Assembly: GCF_001280015.1 (NCBI RefSeq)
Contig: NZ_LGDV01000186.1
Span: forward strand, 124,001 to 188,000
Length of the DNA: 64,000 nt
Direction of reading: 5' to 3'
Source of the DNA: Streptomyces sp. MMG1121
Lineage (GTDB): Bacteria > Actinomycetota > Actinomycetes > Streptomycetales > Streptomycetaceae
Shown: piece after piece, positions 8,401-16,590 of the stretch
Layout: every line of letters starts with the position of its first letter
Position numbering within the stretch: the first letter of the stretch is position 1
The notes under the pieces: model-generated
Databases searched by the model: none
What the model was told of the DNA's origin: nothing
The model's input: only the letters and a program-made list of their open reading frames with translations
Made by a program: the position numbers and the translations under genes

Positions 8401-8763
8401 ATGAGCAACCAGGTGAGCAACGAAGCCCGAGTGATCCCGCTGCGCCCGGCGCCCGAGGACAAGGAGCCCCTCTGGCGCGATCTGGTGGGCGAGGTGCTGC
8501 GCCGCGAACGGCGGGCGCAGGAGCGCACCCTGAAGGACGTGGCCGACGCGGCCCGGATTTCGCTGCCTTATCTGTCCGAGATCGAACGCGGCCGCAAGGA
8601 AGCCTCCTCCGAGGTGCTCGCGGCCGCCGCGCACGCCCTCGGTCTGGGCCTCGGCGACCTGCTGTCGCTGACGTACGGCGAGCTGTCCCGGCGCACGAGC
8701 ACGCACCGCCGCCCGGCCGCCGCACCGCACCGGCCCTCGCACGGGCTCTGCCTGGCCGCCTGA
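8401..8763 (+). CDS. XRE-family HTH regulator, ClgR/PopR-like
   Basis: A 120-aa regulator with a single N-terminal Cro/C1 HTH (about residues 25-85). The sequence LKDVADAARISLPYLSEIER followed by GRKEASSEVL is characteristic of ClgR/PopR-type activators, which in Streptomyces control clpP and lon protease genes. No clp gene is in this window, so the targets must lie elsewhere or it is a paralogue. The tail after residue 95 is Arg/His/Pro-rich and ends in LCLAA; a hydrophobic Ala-Ala end is the feature by which ClgR proteins are recognised by Clp protease, so regulated self-turnover is possible (inference). The promoter immediately upstream predicts a leaderless mRNA. Confidence 0.82.
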   Translation: MSNQVSNEARVIPLRPAPEDKEPLWRDLVGEVLRRERRAQERTLKDVADAARISLPYLSEIERGRKEASSEVLAAAAHALGLGLGDLLSLTYGELSRRTSTHRRPAAAPHRPSHGLCLAA

Positions 8764-8776
8764 CCCGGCGGCCGGC

Positions 8777-8970
8777 TCACTTCTGCCGCAGCTGCCGGAA
8801 GAACGCCCGCACGTCGCCGACCAGCAGGTCCGGCTGCTCCATGGCCGCGAAGTGCCCGCCCCGGTCGAACTCCGTCCAGCGCGACAGACAGCCCTCCGGG
8901 ACCCCGTACCCCCAGCCCGCGCCGGGCAGCTCGGCGGGCCGGCGGGTGCGGTCGAGGCGCTCGTACAAGT
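8777..8970 (-). pseudogene. C-terminal remnant of an epoxide hydrolase
   Basis: The minus-strand frame ending at 8777 reads SRWTEFDRGGHFAAMEQPDL and then LVGDVRAFFRQLRQK. That is the conserved C-terminus of alpha/beta-hydrolase epoxide hydrolases, including the catalytic-His segment GGHFAAMEQP. The rest of the ~380-aa enzyme is missing: the frame runs into unrelated sequence near 8970, and the promoter of the VOC gene now occupies the place of the body. The ORF remains formally open to 9097, but upstream residues do not resemble the family. A deletion has left a 3' stub. Confidence 0.6.
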
Positions 8971-9077
8971 CGCTCTGCGGGACCGACAGCATCCGGATCG
9001 TCGACGGGTGGGCCGATGAGTTTCGTCGCGCGGAGCGGTCGATACAGATGACCGTGTTCCCCGCCCAGGAGGTACTC

Positions 9078-9560
9078 ATGACCACCGACGGTTTCATGAC
9101 CTGTCTCTGGTTCGACGGCCAGGCCGAGGAGGCCGCCGCGTTCTACGTGTCGGTCTTCAAGAACTCGTCCATCGGCCGCGTCACCCGCTACACCGACTCC
9201 GGGCCCGGTCAGGCCGGCGCGGTGCTGACGGTGGACTTCACGGCCAACGGCCACAAGTTCCTCGCACTCAACGGCGGCCCGCAGTTCACGTTCAACGAGG
9301 CGATCTCCTTCCAGATCCTCTGCGGCGACCAGCAGGAGATCGACCACTACTGGACCAGGCTCACCGAGAACGGCGGCGAGCCCGGCCCGTGCGGTTGGCT
9401 CAAGGACCGGTTCGGCGTCTCCTGGCAGGTCGTCTACGACCGGATGCCCGCGCTGCTGGGCGACCCGGACCAGGAGAAGGCGGCCCGCACCACCAAGGCC
9501 ATGCTGAGCATGGGCAAGCTGGACGTCGCCGCCCTGGAGAAGGCGTACGCGGGGGAGTGA
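9078..9560 (+). CDS. VOC-family protein, PhnB / 3-demethylubiquinone methyltransferase-like
   Basis: A 160-aa single vicinal-oxygen-chelate protein of the PhnB-like type. Characteristic segments are LWFDGQAEEAAAFYVSVFKN at the N-terminus, VDFTANGHKFLALNGGP in the middle and GWLKDRFGVSWQVV near the C-terminus. ATG 9078 has AGGAGG five bases upstream. These proteins are widespread and often lack known chemistry; the ubiquinone-methyltransferase label in databases is inherited, not shown. The gene ends in a strong hairpin shared with the convergent MIB operon. Confidence 0.85.
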   Translation: MTTDGFMTCLWFDGQAEEAAAFYVSVFKNSSIGRVTRYTDSGPGQAGAVLTVDFTANGHKFLALNGGPQFTFNEAISFQILCGDQQEIDHYWTRLTENGGEPGPCGWLKDRFGVSWQVVYDRMPALLGDPDQEKAARTTKAMLSMGKLDVAALEKAYAGE

Positions 9561-9565
9561 CCGGC

Positions 9566-9620
9566 CGGTCGAGCAGCGGGGCGTCGAGGCGCACCTCGCT
9601 CGCCCGCGCTGTCGACCGGT
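9566..9620. terminator. Bidirectional hairpin between VOC gene and MIB operon
   Basis: Arms CCGGTCGAGCAGCG (9566-9579) and CGCTGTCGACCGG (9608-9620) pair with one bulged G. The inner part contains a further GAGGCG/CACCTC hairpin. It lies between convergent stops at 9560 and 9644. Confidence 0.6.
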
Positions 9621-9643
9621 TTACGGGGGGAGCTCCGCCCGGC

Positions 9644-10519
9644 TCAGATCCGGTCGGCCACGATCAGCAGATACTGGAAGCTGCCGTTGCGGTAGGCGTC
9701 CAGGAACGCGTCCTCGACCCCCGTCACCAGGTGGTCGGCCTGCTTGCGCAGTTCCCAGTACGGGATCGTCGCTTCGGTCAGGTCCTCCACATGGACCGGC
9801 ACCAGCCGGTTCTTGGCCATCGCCCGGAAGTACTCCGACCTCGGGTGGATGTCGCAGATGTAGTGCGCGTTGATCAGCGACACCTCGCGCGAGGCCCGGC
9901 CGTAGGTGTCGTTGTAGCAGCCGGTGATCGTCACATAGCGGCCGCCCCGACGCAGCAGCCGGGCATGCTCGGCGAAGAGCAGGTCCAGCTCGACGTACAT
10001 CGTGGACTCGTTGTTCCACGAGGCCGCGTACGCACCCTGCTCGAAGCCGGTGTCCAGCATGTTCCGGTGGTGGTAGCGCACCTTGGCGTCGACGCCCCGC
10101 TTGCGGGCCATCTCGTTGGCGAACTCGGCCTGCTTGGCGGAGATCGTCACCCCGTCGGAATGGCAGCCGTAGCGCAGGTTCGCAACGATGCTGCCGCCGC
10201 CGCGCCCGCAGCCGGCGTCGAAGACCCGGTCGGCGGGGGTCAGCGGACCGAGGTGAGAGGCCAGCACCTCGGCCTGGGCGTGCTCCAGCCGGTGCAGCTC
10301 GCCGGTGATCCGCTCCTTGCGCAGCTCGGCGTCCGGCTCGTCGAGCACCGACCCGTCGGCCTCACCGATGCCGTAGTGATGGTGGTACAGGTCGTCGATC
10401 TTGCCGAGTTCGAGGTTGACCGGGTTCTCCTCGGCGTTCCAGTAGGCCGCGACCCGGTTCTGGTAGATGGACTGGGTCGGGACCGGCACCGAGGTGGTCC
10501 GGGCGGGGGCAGTGGTCAA
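9644..10519 (-). CDS. Geranyl diphosphate 2-C-methyltransferase (MIB biosynthesis)
   Basis: This enzyme uses SAM to methylate C2 of geranyl diphosphate, giving the substrate of 2-methylisoborneol synthase. Visible motifs are the SAM-binding VFDAGCGRGGGSIVANLRYG, then VTISAKQAEFANEMA and NESTMYVELDLLFAEHARLL. The overall sequence matches the SCO7701 type. An ATG exists at 10540, but GAGGAG lies inside its codons 4-5, six bases before TTG 10519; TTG gives the expected family N-terminus (TTAPARTTSVPVP...) and is preferred. It is the last gene of the leftward shell-cyclase-methyltransferase operon, 46 bases after the cyclase. Confidence 0.93.
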   Translation of the reverse strand: MTTAPARTTSVPVPTQSIYQNRVAAYWNAEENPVNLELGKIDDLYHHHYGIGEADGSVLDEPDAELRKERITGELHRLEHAQAEVLASHLGPLTPADRVFDAGCGRGGGSIVANLRYGCHSDGVTISAKQAEFANEMARKRGVDAKVRYHHRNMLDTGFEQGAYAASWNNESTMYVELDLLFAEHARLLRRGGRYVTITGCYNDTYGRASREVSLINAHYICDIHPRSEYFRAMAKNRLVPVHVEDLTEATIPYWELRKQADHLVTGVEDAFLDAYRNGSFQYLLIVADRI

Positions 10520-10565
10520 CGATGTCTCCTCTGGACACATATGACGGTGTTGCGATGAGGCGGAT

Positions 10566-11618
10566 TTACCAGTAGTCGGGCAGGTGGTAGCGGTTGGTGT
10601 TGGTGGCGTGCCACTCGTGGTTGCCGGCGACCCAGGCGGACAGGCCCTGGACGTACCGCTCGACGAGGGGCGAGGTGGCGGACAGGACGGCCGATTCCTC
10701 CTCGAAGGCCTCCATGATCCGGTTGTGGATCTCGACGGACTTCAGATAGGCGGCCTTCAGCCCGCGCCGGTCGTTGGCGGCGACCACCTGGGGCAGATTG
10801 AGGTGGTCCGGATCGCTCGCCAGCTCCTTGGTGAAGGAGTACAGGTCGTTCATGACCGTCGTGGCGTTGCAGGCCAGAGCGGTGATCCGCTGGATCTCCG
10901 GGCGGGCGTAGATCTGCTCGGGCAGTTCGTAGCCGTCCACGGCGTCGACGAGCGAGAGACAGGGGCGGAAGTTATTGAACTGCCGCATCACCAGGTACTC
11001 CCAGACCCGTGGCATGTACCCGGTCTCCATCCAGGCGGCCTCGCCCAGATAACCCATGTGCAGCCTGGCCATGTCGTGCACGAACCGGGCGGTCTGGCTG
11101 GGCGTGGCGACGGCGGCGTAGTCCGCGAGGGCGTGGTGGTACGAGCGCAGCGGGCCGTCGCCCTGGATGCCCTCGCGCCACTCCGCCTCCGCCTCCGGGA
11201 CGCCGTGGAAGGGGTCGAGCGCCGACTGGGCGATGATCAGCGGGCCGCCGAGGCCGCGTCGCGATCCGCCGCGCCCCTCGTCCTCCTCGCAGTAGCAGGA
11301 GTCCACGATGTTCTCGGCGAGCAGCAGCTTGCCGGCGACGGTGGCCCGGTCCAGGTCGAGGGCGCCCGGGTGCTGGAGCGCGACGGCCCGGCCGAACTGG
11401 AAGCCCGAGAAGTCGCCCTTCCAGGCCTCGGGGAACAGATCCAGCTCCCGGGCCCACGTCTCCAGCCGGCGGTCGATCTCGGCGGCCTTCTCCGGATCCG
11501 CGGGTACGGCCGGCTGGTGGTGCAGTCCGGGGATGACTCCGGTGCGCCGGGCCGGGCGCAGGGCCTGGGCGATGTTCGGCGGCCCGGGCAGGGTGTAGGC
11601 GGTCGTGGGTGTGCTCAT
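10566..11618 (-). CDS. 2-methylisoborneol synthase, encapsulin cargo terpene cyclase
   Basis: A 350-aa class I terpene cyclase converting 2-methyl-GPP to 2-methylisoborneol. The metal-binding NSE motif is NDLYSFTKE. The acidic motif reads VDSCYCEED at about residues 105-113, where the usual Streptomyces form is DDCYCED, so one Asp is replaced by Ser. The N-terminal 45 residues are Pro/Ala-rich and disordered (LPGPPNIAQAL); in family 2B encapsulin systems this segment directs cargo loading. It is shorter than the tail I recall for S. coelicolor (enzyme about 440 aa). ATG 11618 is preferred over GTG 11621 because GGAG lies six bases before it. It follows the shell gene by 16 bases. Confidence 0.93.
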   Translation of the reverse strand: MSTPTTAYTLPGPPNIAQALRPARRTGVIPGLHHQPAVPADPEKAAEIDRRLETWARELDLFPEAWKGDFSGFQFGRAVALQHPGALDLDRATVAGKLLLAENIVDSCYCEEDEGRGGSRRGLGGPLIIAQSALDPFHGVPEAEAEWREGIQGDGPLRSYHHALADYAAVATPSQTARFVHDMARLHMGYLGEAAWMETGYMPRVWEYLVMRQFNNFRPCLSLVDAVDGYELPEQIYARPEIQRITALACNATTVMNDLYSFTKELASDPDHLNLPQVVAANDRRGLKAAYLKSVEIHNRIMEAFEEESAVLSATSPLVERYVQGLSAWVAGNHEWHATNTNRYHLPDYW

Positions 11619-11634
11619 CACGTGCTCCAGGCCG

Positions 11635-13071
11635 TCAGTCGGCGGTCCGGCCGAGCTGGACGTTCTCCAGGATCCCCGCCGCGTCGGGGACGAGGATGGC
11701 CATCGAGTAGTAGGCCGTGACCAGGTAGTTGATGACGGCCTGCTCGTTGATGCCCATGAAGCGGACGTTCAGGCCCGGCTGGAACTCCTCCGGGATGCCC
11801 GTCTGGTAGAGGCCGACGACCCCCTGGTCGGCCTCGCCGGTGCGCAGCGCGATGATGCTGGACGTGTGGTCGTCCCTGATCGGGATCTTGCCGCACGGGA
11901 AGATGGGCACACCGCGCCAGGCCGGCACCTCGTGCCCGTCAACGCTCGCGGTGCCGGGCACCAGACCGCGCCGGTTGCACTGCCGGAAGAACGCCGCGAT
12001 CGCCTTCGGATGGGCGAGGAACACCTTGGTCTTGCGGCGCATGGACAGCAGCTCGTCCATGTCGTCCGGGGTGGGCGGGCCGGTGAAGGTGCTGATCCGC
12101 TGGCCGTAGTCGACGTTGTGCAGAAGGCCGAACTCGCGATTGTTGACCAGCTCCCACTCCTGGCGCTCGCGGATCTCCTCGACGGTCAGCCGCAACTGCT
12201 GCTGCGTCTGGTCCATCGGGTGGTTGTAGAGATCGGCGATACGGGTGTGCACCCGCAGTACGGTCTGGGTGAGTGACAACTCGTATTCGCGCGGGTTGAG
12301 TTCGTAGTCCACGAAGCCGCCTTGCAGGGTCGGCTCGCCGGTGTGGCCGGCCTGTACCGGCACCTCGGCCTCGCCCTTGCGGTTCATCGGCTTGCGCTGT
12401 TGCTCGGCGTACGTCTGCAGATGCGCGGCGAGGGACGGAGAGCGCCCCGTGACCTCCTGGACGGTGGTCCACGGCAGCGCGAGCACCACGCCCGCGGTGT
12501 CGGCCCGCACCGAGGCCAGCCACAGCGGGTCGGGCTGGCCGACCGCCTCGTCGCCCATCTGGTCGCCGGCGGCGACGACCCCGGTGATCTCCTCGTCGCC
12601 GTACTTGCCGTTGGTGTAGCGGGTGAACCGGCCGTGGACGACCAGGTACGCCTCCGTCACGGGCTGGCCGGCCTCGAACAGCACCTGACCGGCGCGCACC
12701 TCGCGGGGCTCGAAGCGGCCGGCGAGTTCTCGCAGTACGTCGATGTCGGGGTAGCCGCGCAGGATCGGCAGCTCGGTGAGCGTGTGCGGGATGACCCGGA
12801 TGTCGTCGGCGCCGTTGTGCTCGAAGTGCACCCGGCCGCGTCCGGTGCGCAGCTGCAGACGGCGGTTGACCCGGTAGGTGCCGCCCTTGACGTCCACCCA
12901 CGGCAGAGACTTCAGCAGCCACCGGGAGGTGATGGCCTGCATCTGCGGTTCGGACTTGGTGGTCGTGGCGAGCTGGCGTGCCGCCCGGGTGCTCAGGCTG
13001 GTGAGCTGTCCGTCGGGGTCGGGGACGGGTTCTTCGATGACGGAACCGGTGGCGCTGTCCGGTGTGGACAC
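11635..13071 (-). CDS. Family 2B encapsulin shell protein with cNMP-binding-like domain
   Basis: A 478-aa HK97-fold nanocompartment shell protein of the kind encoded beside MIB synthase (SCO7699-like). A Crp-type cyclic-nucleotide-binding-like domain spans about residues 105-225 ([20 protein letters not shown], later [11 protein letters not shown]). It is inserted into a shell protein with segments [20 protein letters not shown] and [10 protein letters not shown]. The likely role is a protein shell that packages the terpene cyclase. The frame is open to 13149, but GTG 13071 with GGAGGG immediately upstream is the start. It is the first gene of the three-gene MIB operon. Confidence 0.9.
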   Translation of the reverse strand: MSTPDSATGSVIEEPVPDPDGQLTSLSTRAARQLATTTKSEPQMQAITSRWLLKSLPWVDVKGGTYRVNRRLQLRTGRGRVHFEHNGADDIRVIPHTLTELPILRGYPDIDVLRELAGRFEPREVRAGQVLFEAGQPVTEAYLVVHGRFTRYTNGKYGDEEITGVVAAGDQMGDEAVGQPDPLWLASVRADTAGVVLALPWTTVQEVTGRSPSLAAHLQTYAEQQRKPMNRKGEAEVPVQAGHTGEPTLQGGFVDYELNPREYELSLTQTVLRVHTRIADLYNHPMDQTQQQLRLTVEEIRERQEWELVNNREFGLLHNVDYGQRISTFTGPPTPDDMDELLSMRRKTKVFLAHPKAIAAFFRQCNRRGLVPGTASVDGHEVPAWRGVPIFPCGKIPIRDDHTSSIIALRTGEADQGVVGLYQTGIPEEFQPGLNVRFMGINEQAVINYLVTAYYSMAILVPDAAGILENVQLGRTAD

Positions 13072-13457
13072 ATTCCCTCCAGCGGGCGGAACGGGGGTGA
13101 CGGGATCGTTCGGTGGTGTGCCAGGTGGTGCTGCGCACGGACCAGCCAAACAGGCTCGATGATCACCGGGTAAGGCGTGAAAAGGGCGCCTTCACGTGCG
13201 GGTAGCGCAAACATGCCGATCGCGGCAAGCAGGCGGCGCGCGGACGGGGTGTGCGCCGGTCCCGCGACTCCGTGCCCGTGTTTCACGCCGCGCCGGACCG
13301 TTCGGGACCACCGGAATGTCACTCTCTGTGATGCGGGGTGTGGCCCGCTCCGGCCCCGGCCGCTCGGCGCGCGGGCCGACGGCGGGGTGGCTAGCGTGAG
13401 CAGCGGGGCGGCAAAGCGTGAGTGATCAGGACATATAACACCAGGAGGGCCGTGAGC
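13072..13457. other. Divergent intergenic region upstream of MIB operon and VOC gene
   Basis: About 386 bp without a convincing gene. It holds a dyad CGTGAA-9-TTCACG at 13176-13196 upstream of the encapsulin gene. On the other side are TAGCGT near 13391 and an AT-rich CATATAAC near 13434, candidate promoter elements for the VOC gene. I cannot place a confident -35/-10 pair for the MIB operon. Confidence 0.5.
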
Positions 13458-14252
13458 ATGGCCGTGCAACCCGAGGGAACGCCCTGCTGGGCGGATGCGA
13501 TGTTCAGCGACGTCGAGGGAGCCAAACGCTTCTACGGCGACGTCCTCGGCTGGACCTTCGGCGAGTCGTCGTCGGAGTACGGCAACTACACACAGGCCTA
13601 TGTGGACGGCAAGGCGGTGGCGGCCGTCGTCCCGCCCATGCCCGGCCAGGAGGGCCAGTCCCAGTGGTGCCTCTACTTCGCCTCGCCGGACGCCGCCGCC
13701 ACCGCGCAGAAGATCCGGGACAACGGCGGCGAGGTGCTGATGGAGCCGATGCAGGTCGGTGACTTCGGCACCATGTGTCTGGCCCGGGAGCCCAGCGGAG
13801 CGGTGTTCGGCGTCTGGCAGGGCGGCAGCCACGAGGGCTTCGAGGCGACCGCGACGCCGGGCGCCTACTGCTGGGCCGAGGTCTTCACCCGTGAACCCGA
13901 GAAGGCCGACACGTTCCTCTCCGCCGTCTTCCCGTACGGGATGAAGCAGATGGAGGACCACGCGATCGACTTCCGGCTGTTCCAGGTCGGTGAGAACACC
14001 GTCCTCGGCCGGATGAAGATGACCGACGACTTCCCGCCCGAGGTGCCGTCGTACATCAACGTGTACTTCAACGTCGACGACTGCGACCAGGCGGTGGAGC
14101 GCGCCGTCAAGCTCGGCGGTGTCCTCCGCTTCGGGCCGATGAGCAGTCCCTTCGGCCGGTTCGCGGCGCTCAGCGACCCGCAGGGCGCGAACTTCTCGGT
14201 GATCGACACCACGACCACCGAAGGGGAGATGCCGTCGGTCAAGGACGTCTGA
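13458..14252 (+). CDS. Two-domain VOC-family protein (glyoxalase/bleomycin-resistance fold)
   Basis: A 264-aa protein with two VOC modules (about 8-125 and 140-260): GTPCWADAMFSDVEGAKRFY starts the first and GAYCWAEVFTREPEKADTFL the second. It closely resembles the actinobacterial CFP30B/hydroxylase-like group. Each module keeps the final strand pattern (GAVFGVWQGG, GANFSVIDTT), but the full metal-ligand set cannot be confirmed by eye. AGGAGGG lies eight bases before ATG 13458; GTG 13452 is too close to it. It is divergent from the encapsulin operon and followed by a GC-rich hairpin. Confidence 0.85.
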   Translation: MAVQPEGTPCWADAMFSDVEGAKRFYGDVLGWTFGESSSEYGNYTQAYVDGKAVAAVVPPMPGQEGQSQWCLYFASPDAAATAQKIRDNGGEVLMEPMQVGDFGTMCLAREPSGAVFGVWQGGSHEGFEATATPGAYCWAEVFTREPEKADTFLSAVFPYGMKQMEDHAIDFRLFQVGENTVLGRMKMTDDFPPEVPSYINVYFNVDDCDQAVERAVKLGGVLRFGPMSSPFGRFAALSDPQGANFSVIDTTTTEGEMPSVKDV

Positions 14253-14277
14253 CCGGCCGCCCGCGTGCGGGCGCCGG
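14253..14277 (+). terminator. GC-rich hairpin after VOC gene
   Basis: CGCCCGC pairs with GCGGGCG, extended by CCGG on both sides with one bulge. It begins one base after the stop codon at 14252. No T-run, as is usual in Streptomyces. Confidence 0.45.
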
Positions 14278-14313
14278 ACCGGCCGTCCCCGTGTCCATGG
14301 CATGATCGTGCGC

Positions 14314-15003
14314 ATGCGTGAACGTGTGGTGGCCGCGTGCGACGGGGCTTCGAAGGGAAACCCCGGGCCGGCCGGATGGGCGTGGGTGGTCTCCGACGAC
14401 GAGCGGACCGCGGCCCGCTGGGAGGCCGGCCCGCTCGGCCGGGCCACCAACAACGTCGCCGAACTCACGGCCCTGGAGCGCCTGCTCGCGGCGATCGAGC
14501 CGGATGTGCCGCTGGAGATCCGTATGGACTCCCAGTACGCGATGAAGGCCGTCACCACCTGGCTGCCCGGCTGGAAGCGCAACGGCTGGAAGACCGCCGC
14601 CGGCAAGCCGGTCGCCAACCAGGACCTGGTCGTCCGCATCGACGAACTGCTCGACGGCCGCTCGGTGGAGTTCCGTTACGTGCCGGCCCACCAGGCCGAC
14701 GGCGACCCGCTGAACGACTTCGCCGACCGTGCCGCCAGCCAGGCGGCCTCCGTGCAGCAGGGGGCCGGCAGCGCGCTCGGCTCCCCGGAACCGCCGTCCT
14801 CGCCCAGCCCCCCGAAGGCGGCCGCCCCGCGCAAGAAGGCGCCCCGCCGCACCGGCGCCGGGGCGACCTCCTCGTCCGCCCGCACCATCAAGGCGAAGTT
14901 CCCCGGCCGCTGCCTGTGCGGCCGCTCCTACGCGGCCGGCGAGTCCATCGCCAAGAACGCGCAGGGCTGGGGCCACCCGGAGTGCCGTACCGCCGAGGCC
15001 TGA
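14314..15003 (+). CDS. rnhA: Ribonuclease HI with C-terminal zinc-finger-like tail
   Basis: A 229-aa protein. The N-terminal ~145 residues are RNase HI, degrading RNA in RNA/DNA hybrids. The four acidic catalytic residues are visible in ACDGASKGNPG, NNVAELTALE, RMDSQYAMK and NDFADRAAS. A Pro/Ala/Lys-rich linker (about 155-195) leads to a small domain KFPGRCLCGRSYAAGESI with GWGHPEC after it, whose Cys-x-Cys and His-x2-Cys pairs suggest one zinc site. ATG 14314 is used; GTG 14308 and ATG 14302 are alternatives and no clear Shine-Dalgarno decides. It is convergent with the tyrosinase operon, with ten bases between. Confidence 0.88.
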   Translation: MRERVVAACDGASKGNPGPAGWAWVVSDDERTAARWEAGPLGRATNNVAELTALERLLAAIEPDVPLEIRMDSQYAMKAVTTWLPGWKRNGWKTAAGKPVANQDLVVRIDELLDGRSVEFRYVPAHQADGDPLNDFADRAASQAASVQQGAGSALGSPEPPSSPSPPKAAAPRKKAPRRTGAGATSSSARTIKAKFPGRCLCGRSYAAGESIAKNAQGWGHPECRTAEA

Positions 15004-15013
15004 TCAGCGGTCC

Positions 15014-15835
15014 TCAGCTGTCGAAGGTGTAGAACTTCGTGTGGTCCAGCAGGTCCGCCGGGCGCACGTCGTTCCAGGGCTTCATCGTCTCGTCCAGGTC
15101 GACGACGTCCGGTGTGCCGCCGGTCGGCACATAGCCCGTGCCCGGGTGCCGGCTCTGCCACTCGGCCCACAGCTTGTCGACGAAGGCGTGGTGCAGCCAG
15201 AACACCGGGTCGTTGGGGGAGACCCCGGTGGCCATCTGCCCGCCGACCCAGACATGGACCCGGTTGTGCAGATTGACCCCGCGCCACCCCTCCAGGTTGT
15301 TGCGGAAACCGTCCGAGGCGCTGTTGTACGGCGCCATGTCGTACGTCGATATGGACAGCACCGAGTCCACCTCCGCGCGCGTGGGCAGCTCGCGCACCGC
15401 GGTGCCGAGCGAGCGGCGCAGGAACGTACGGCCGTCCACCCGCACGCTGAGCGGCCAGTTGCCGGCCGCCGCGGCGAACGGGCCGTCCATCACCCGGCCG
15501 TCCGAGCTGCGCCCGGTGCCGCCGAGGAAGTCCGGCGCCCAGAGCGACGCACGCGGCGTACGGTCGGTGCTCCAGTCCCAGTACGGGAGGGCGACCGAGG
15601 AGTCCACGGACTGCAGCGCCTGCTCGAAGTCGAGCAGGAATCTGCGGTGCCAGGGCAGGAAGGACGGGGAGCGGTGGCCGGTCCGCTCACCGGTGTCGGT
15701 GTCCGACATGATGAATTCGTTGTGCGTGCGGACGAAGTCGTCGTAGCGTCCGCTGCGCTTGAGTTCGAGGACGGCGTCGACGAATCGCTTCTTCTCGTCG
15801 GCGGTCAGGGTGGCCTGGTTCTTGCGTACGGTCAT
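15014..15835 (-). CDS. melC2: Tyrosinase (melanin synthesis)
   Basis: A 273-aa type-3 copper enzyme that hydroxylates and oxidises tyrosine/DOPA to dopaquinone. The six copper ligands fall at the positions known for Streptomyces tyrosinases: His38, His54 and His63 (CuA; THNEF, GHRSPSFLPWHRR) and His190, His194 and His216 (CuB; LHNRVHVW, FWLHHAFVD). There is no signal peptide; secretion depends on piggy-back export with MelC1, whose gene lies 35 bases upstream. The frame stays open far upstream, but ATG 15835 gives the standard length and N-terminus MTVRKNQATLT. Confidence 0.96.
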   Translation of the reverse strand: MTVRKNQATLTADEKKRFVDAVLELKRSGRYDDFVRTHNEFIMSDTDTGERTGHRSPSFLPWHRRFLLDFEQALQSVDSSVALPYWDWSTDRTPRASLWAPDFLGGTGRSSDGRVMDGPFAAAAGNWPLSVRVDGRTFLRRSLGTAVRELPTRAEVDSVLSISTYDMAPYNSASDGFRNNLEGWRGVNLHNRVHVWVGGQMATGVSPNDPVFWLHHAFVDKLWAEWQSRHPGTGYVPTGGTPDVVDLDETMKPWNDVRPADLLDHTKFYTFDS

Positions 15836-15870
15836 GGTGCGCGATGCTCCGGATGTCCTTGCGGGGGCGG

Positions 15871-16251
15871 TCAGTTGGCGGGGAAGGGCAGCAGCGGGGC
15901 GCCCTGCAGCTCGTCCACCGCGGTCCGGGCGGCGGCGCGCGGGGTGGACACCGGGTCGTAGTGGCTGATGACGCTGATCCAGGTGCCGTCGGCGTTCTGC
16001 ATCAGGTGGAGCTGGACGCCGTCGATCAACACCTCGAATCCGCCGCCGTGTTCGTGGTGGTGTCCCCCGCCGCTCATCGGGCGGCCCTGTATCCGGCGGC
16101 CCTTGTAGACCTCGTCGAAGGTCCCCGGCATGGGCATGGGGTGCTCGTGATCGGCGGCCGAGGCGGCGGGCGCGACGACGGTGGCGACGGTGGCCGTCGC
16201 GGCCAGGGCTGCCGCGGCGGTGAGCGCGCGGCGACGGCTGATGTCGGGCAT
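15871..16251 (-). CDS. melC1: Tyrosinase copper-transfer cofactor with Tat signal
   Basis: A 126-aa chaperone that delivers copper to apo-tyrosinase and carries it through the Tat pathway. The Tat signal is at the N-terminus (SRRRALT near 5-11, hydrophobic core, cleavage near ASAADHEHP). His/Met-rich segments [10 protein letters not shown] and [11 protein letters not shown] are copper-binding. The C-terminal [20 protein letters not shown] is the usual MelC1 end. AGGAG lies before ATG 16251. It is first gene of the melC operon. The Tyr used to insert copper in related proteins cannot be assigned from sequence alone. Confidence 0.95.
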   Translation of the reverse strand: MPDISRRRALTAAAALAATATVATVVAPAASAADHEHPMPMPGTFDEVYKGRRIQGRPMSGGGHHHEHGGGFEVLIDGVQLHLMQNADGTWISVISHYDPVSTPRAAARTAVDELQGAPLLPFPAN

Positions 16252-16590
16252 GCGGGATCTCCTGGAAGGTGTTCCGGTGGTGGTGACGCATGCCTATCCG
16301 GGACCGTGGGGCCGGAAGAAATCGCCCGGAACCGGTTGGCTCCGATCCGGACAATTGGCAACATGTCGTACAGAGTTGAACGAAGATGATCTTCCTGTCG
16401 AGGGTGGGTGATCCTCTCCGGAACGAGGAATTCCTTGCCGTGCCGACCGCCTTTTCGATGATCCTTCTCGGGTTCCGTCTGTCCGGGTGGCGCTGCTCAC
16501 CACGCCAAACTGACGCGATCGGGAGGCGCCCCCGCCCTGCTACCCTGCGGTCCCGTCCGACCACGTTCCGTGACTGACAGGGGTGTGCTT
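16252..16590. other. Divergent melC / monooxygenase promoter region
   Basis: About 339 bp without a gene. It contains the palindrome GAAGAT-G-ATCTTC at 16382-16394, roughly 130 bp before melC1, a candidate operator. TACCCT (16541-16546) is a possible -10 for the rightward monooxygenase gene. The region is less GC-rich between 16370 and 16500 than the flanking genes, as expected for a promoter. Confidence 0.45.
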
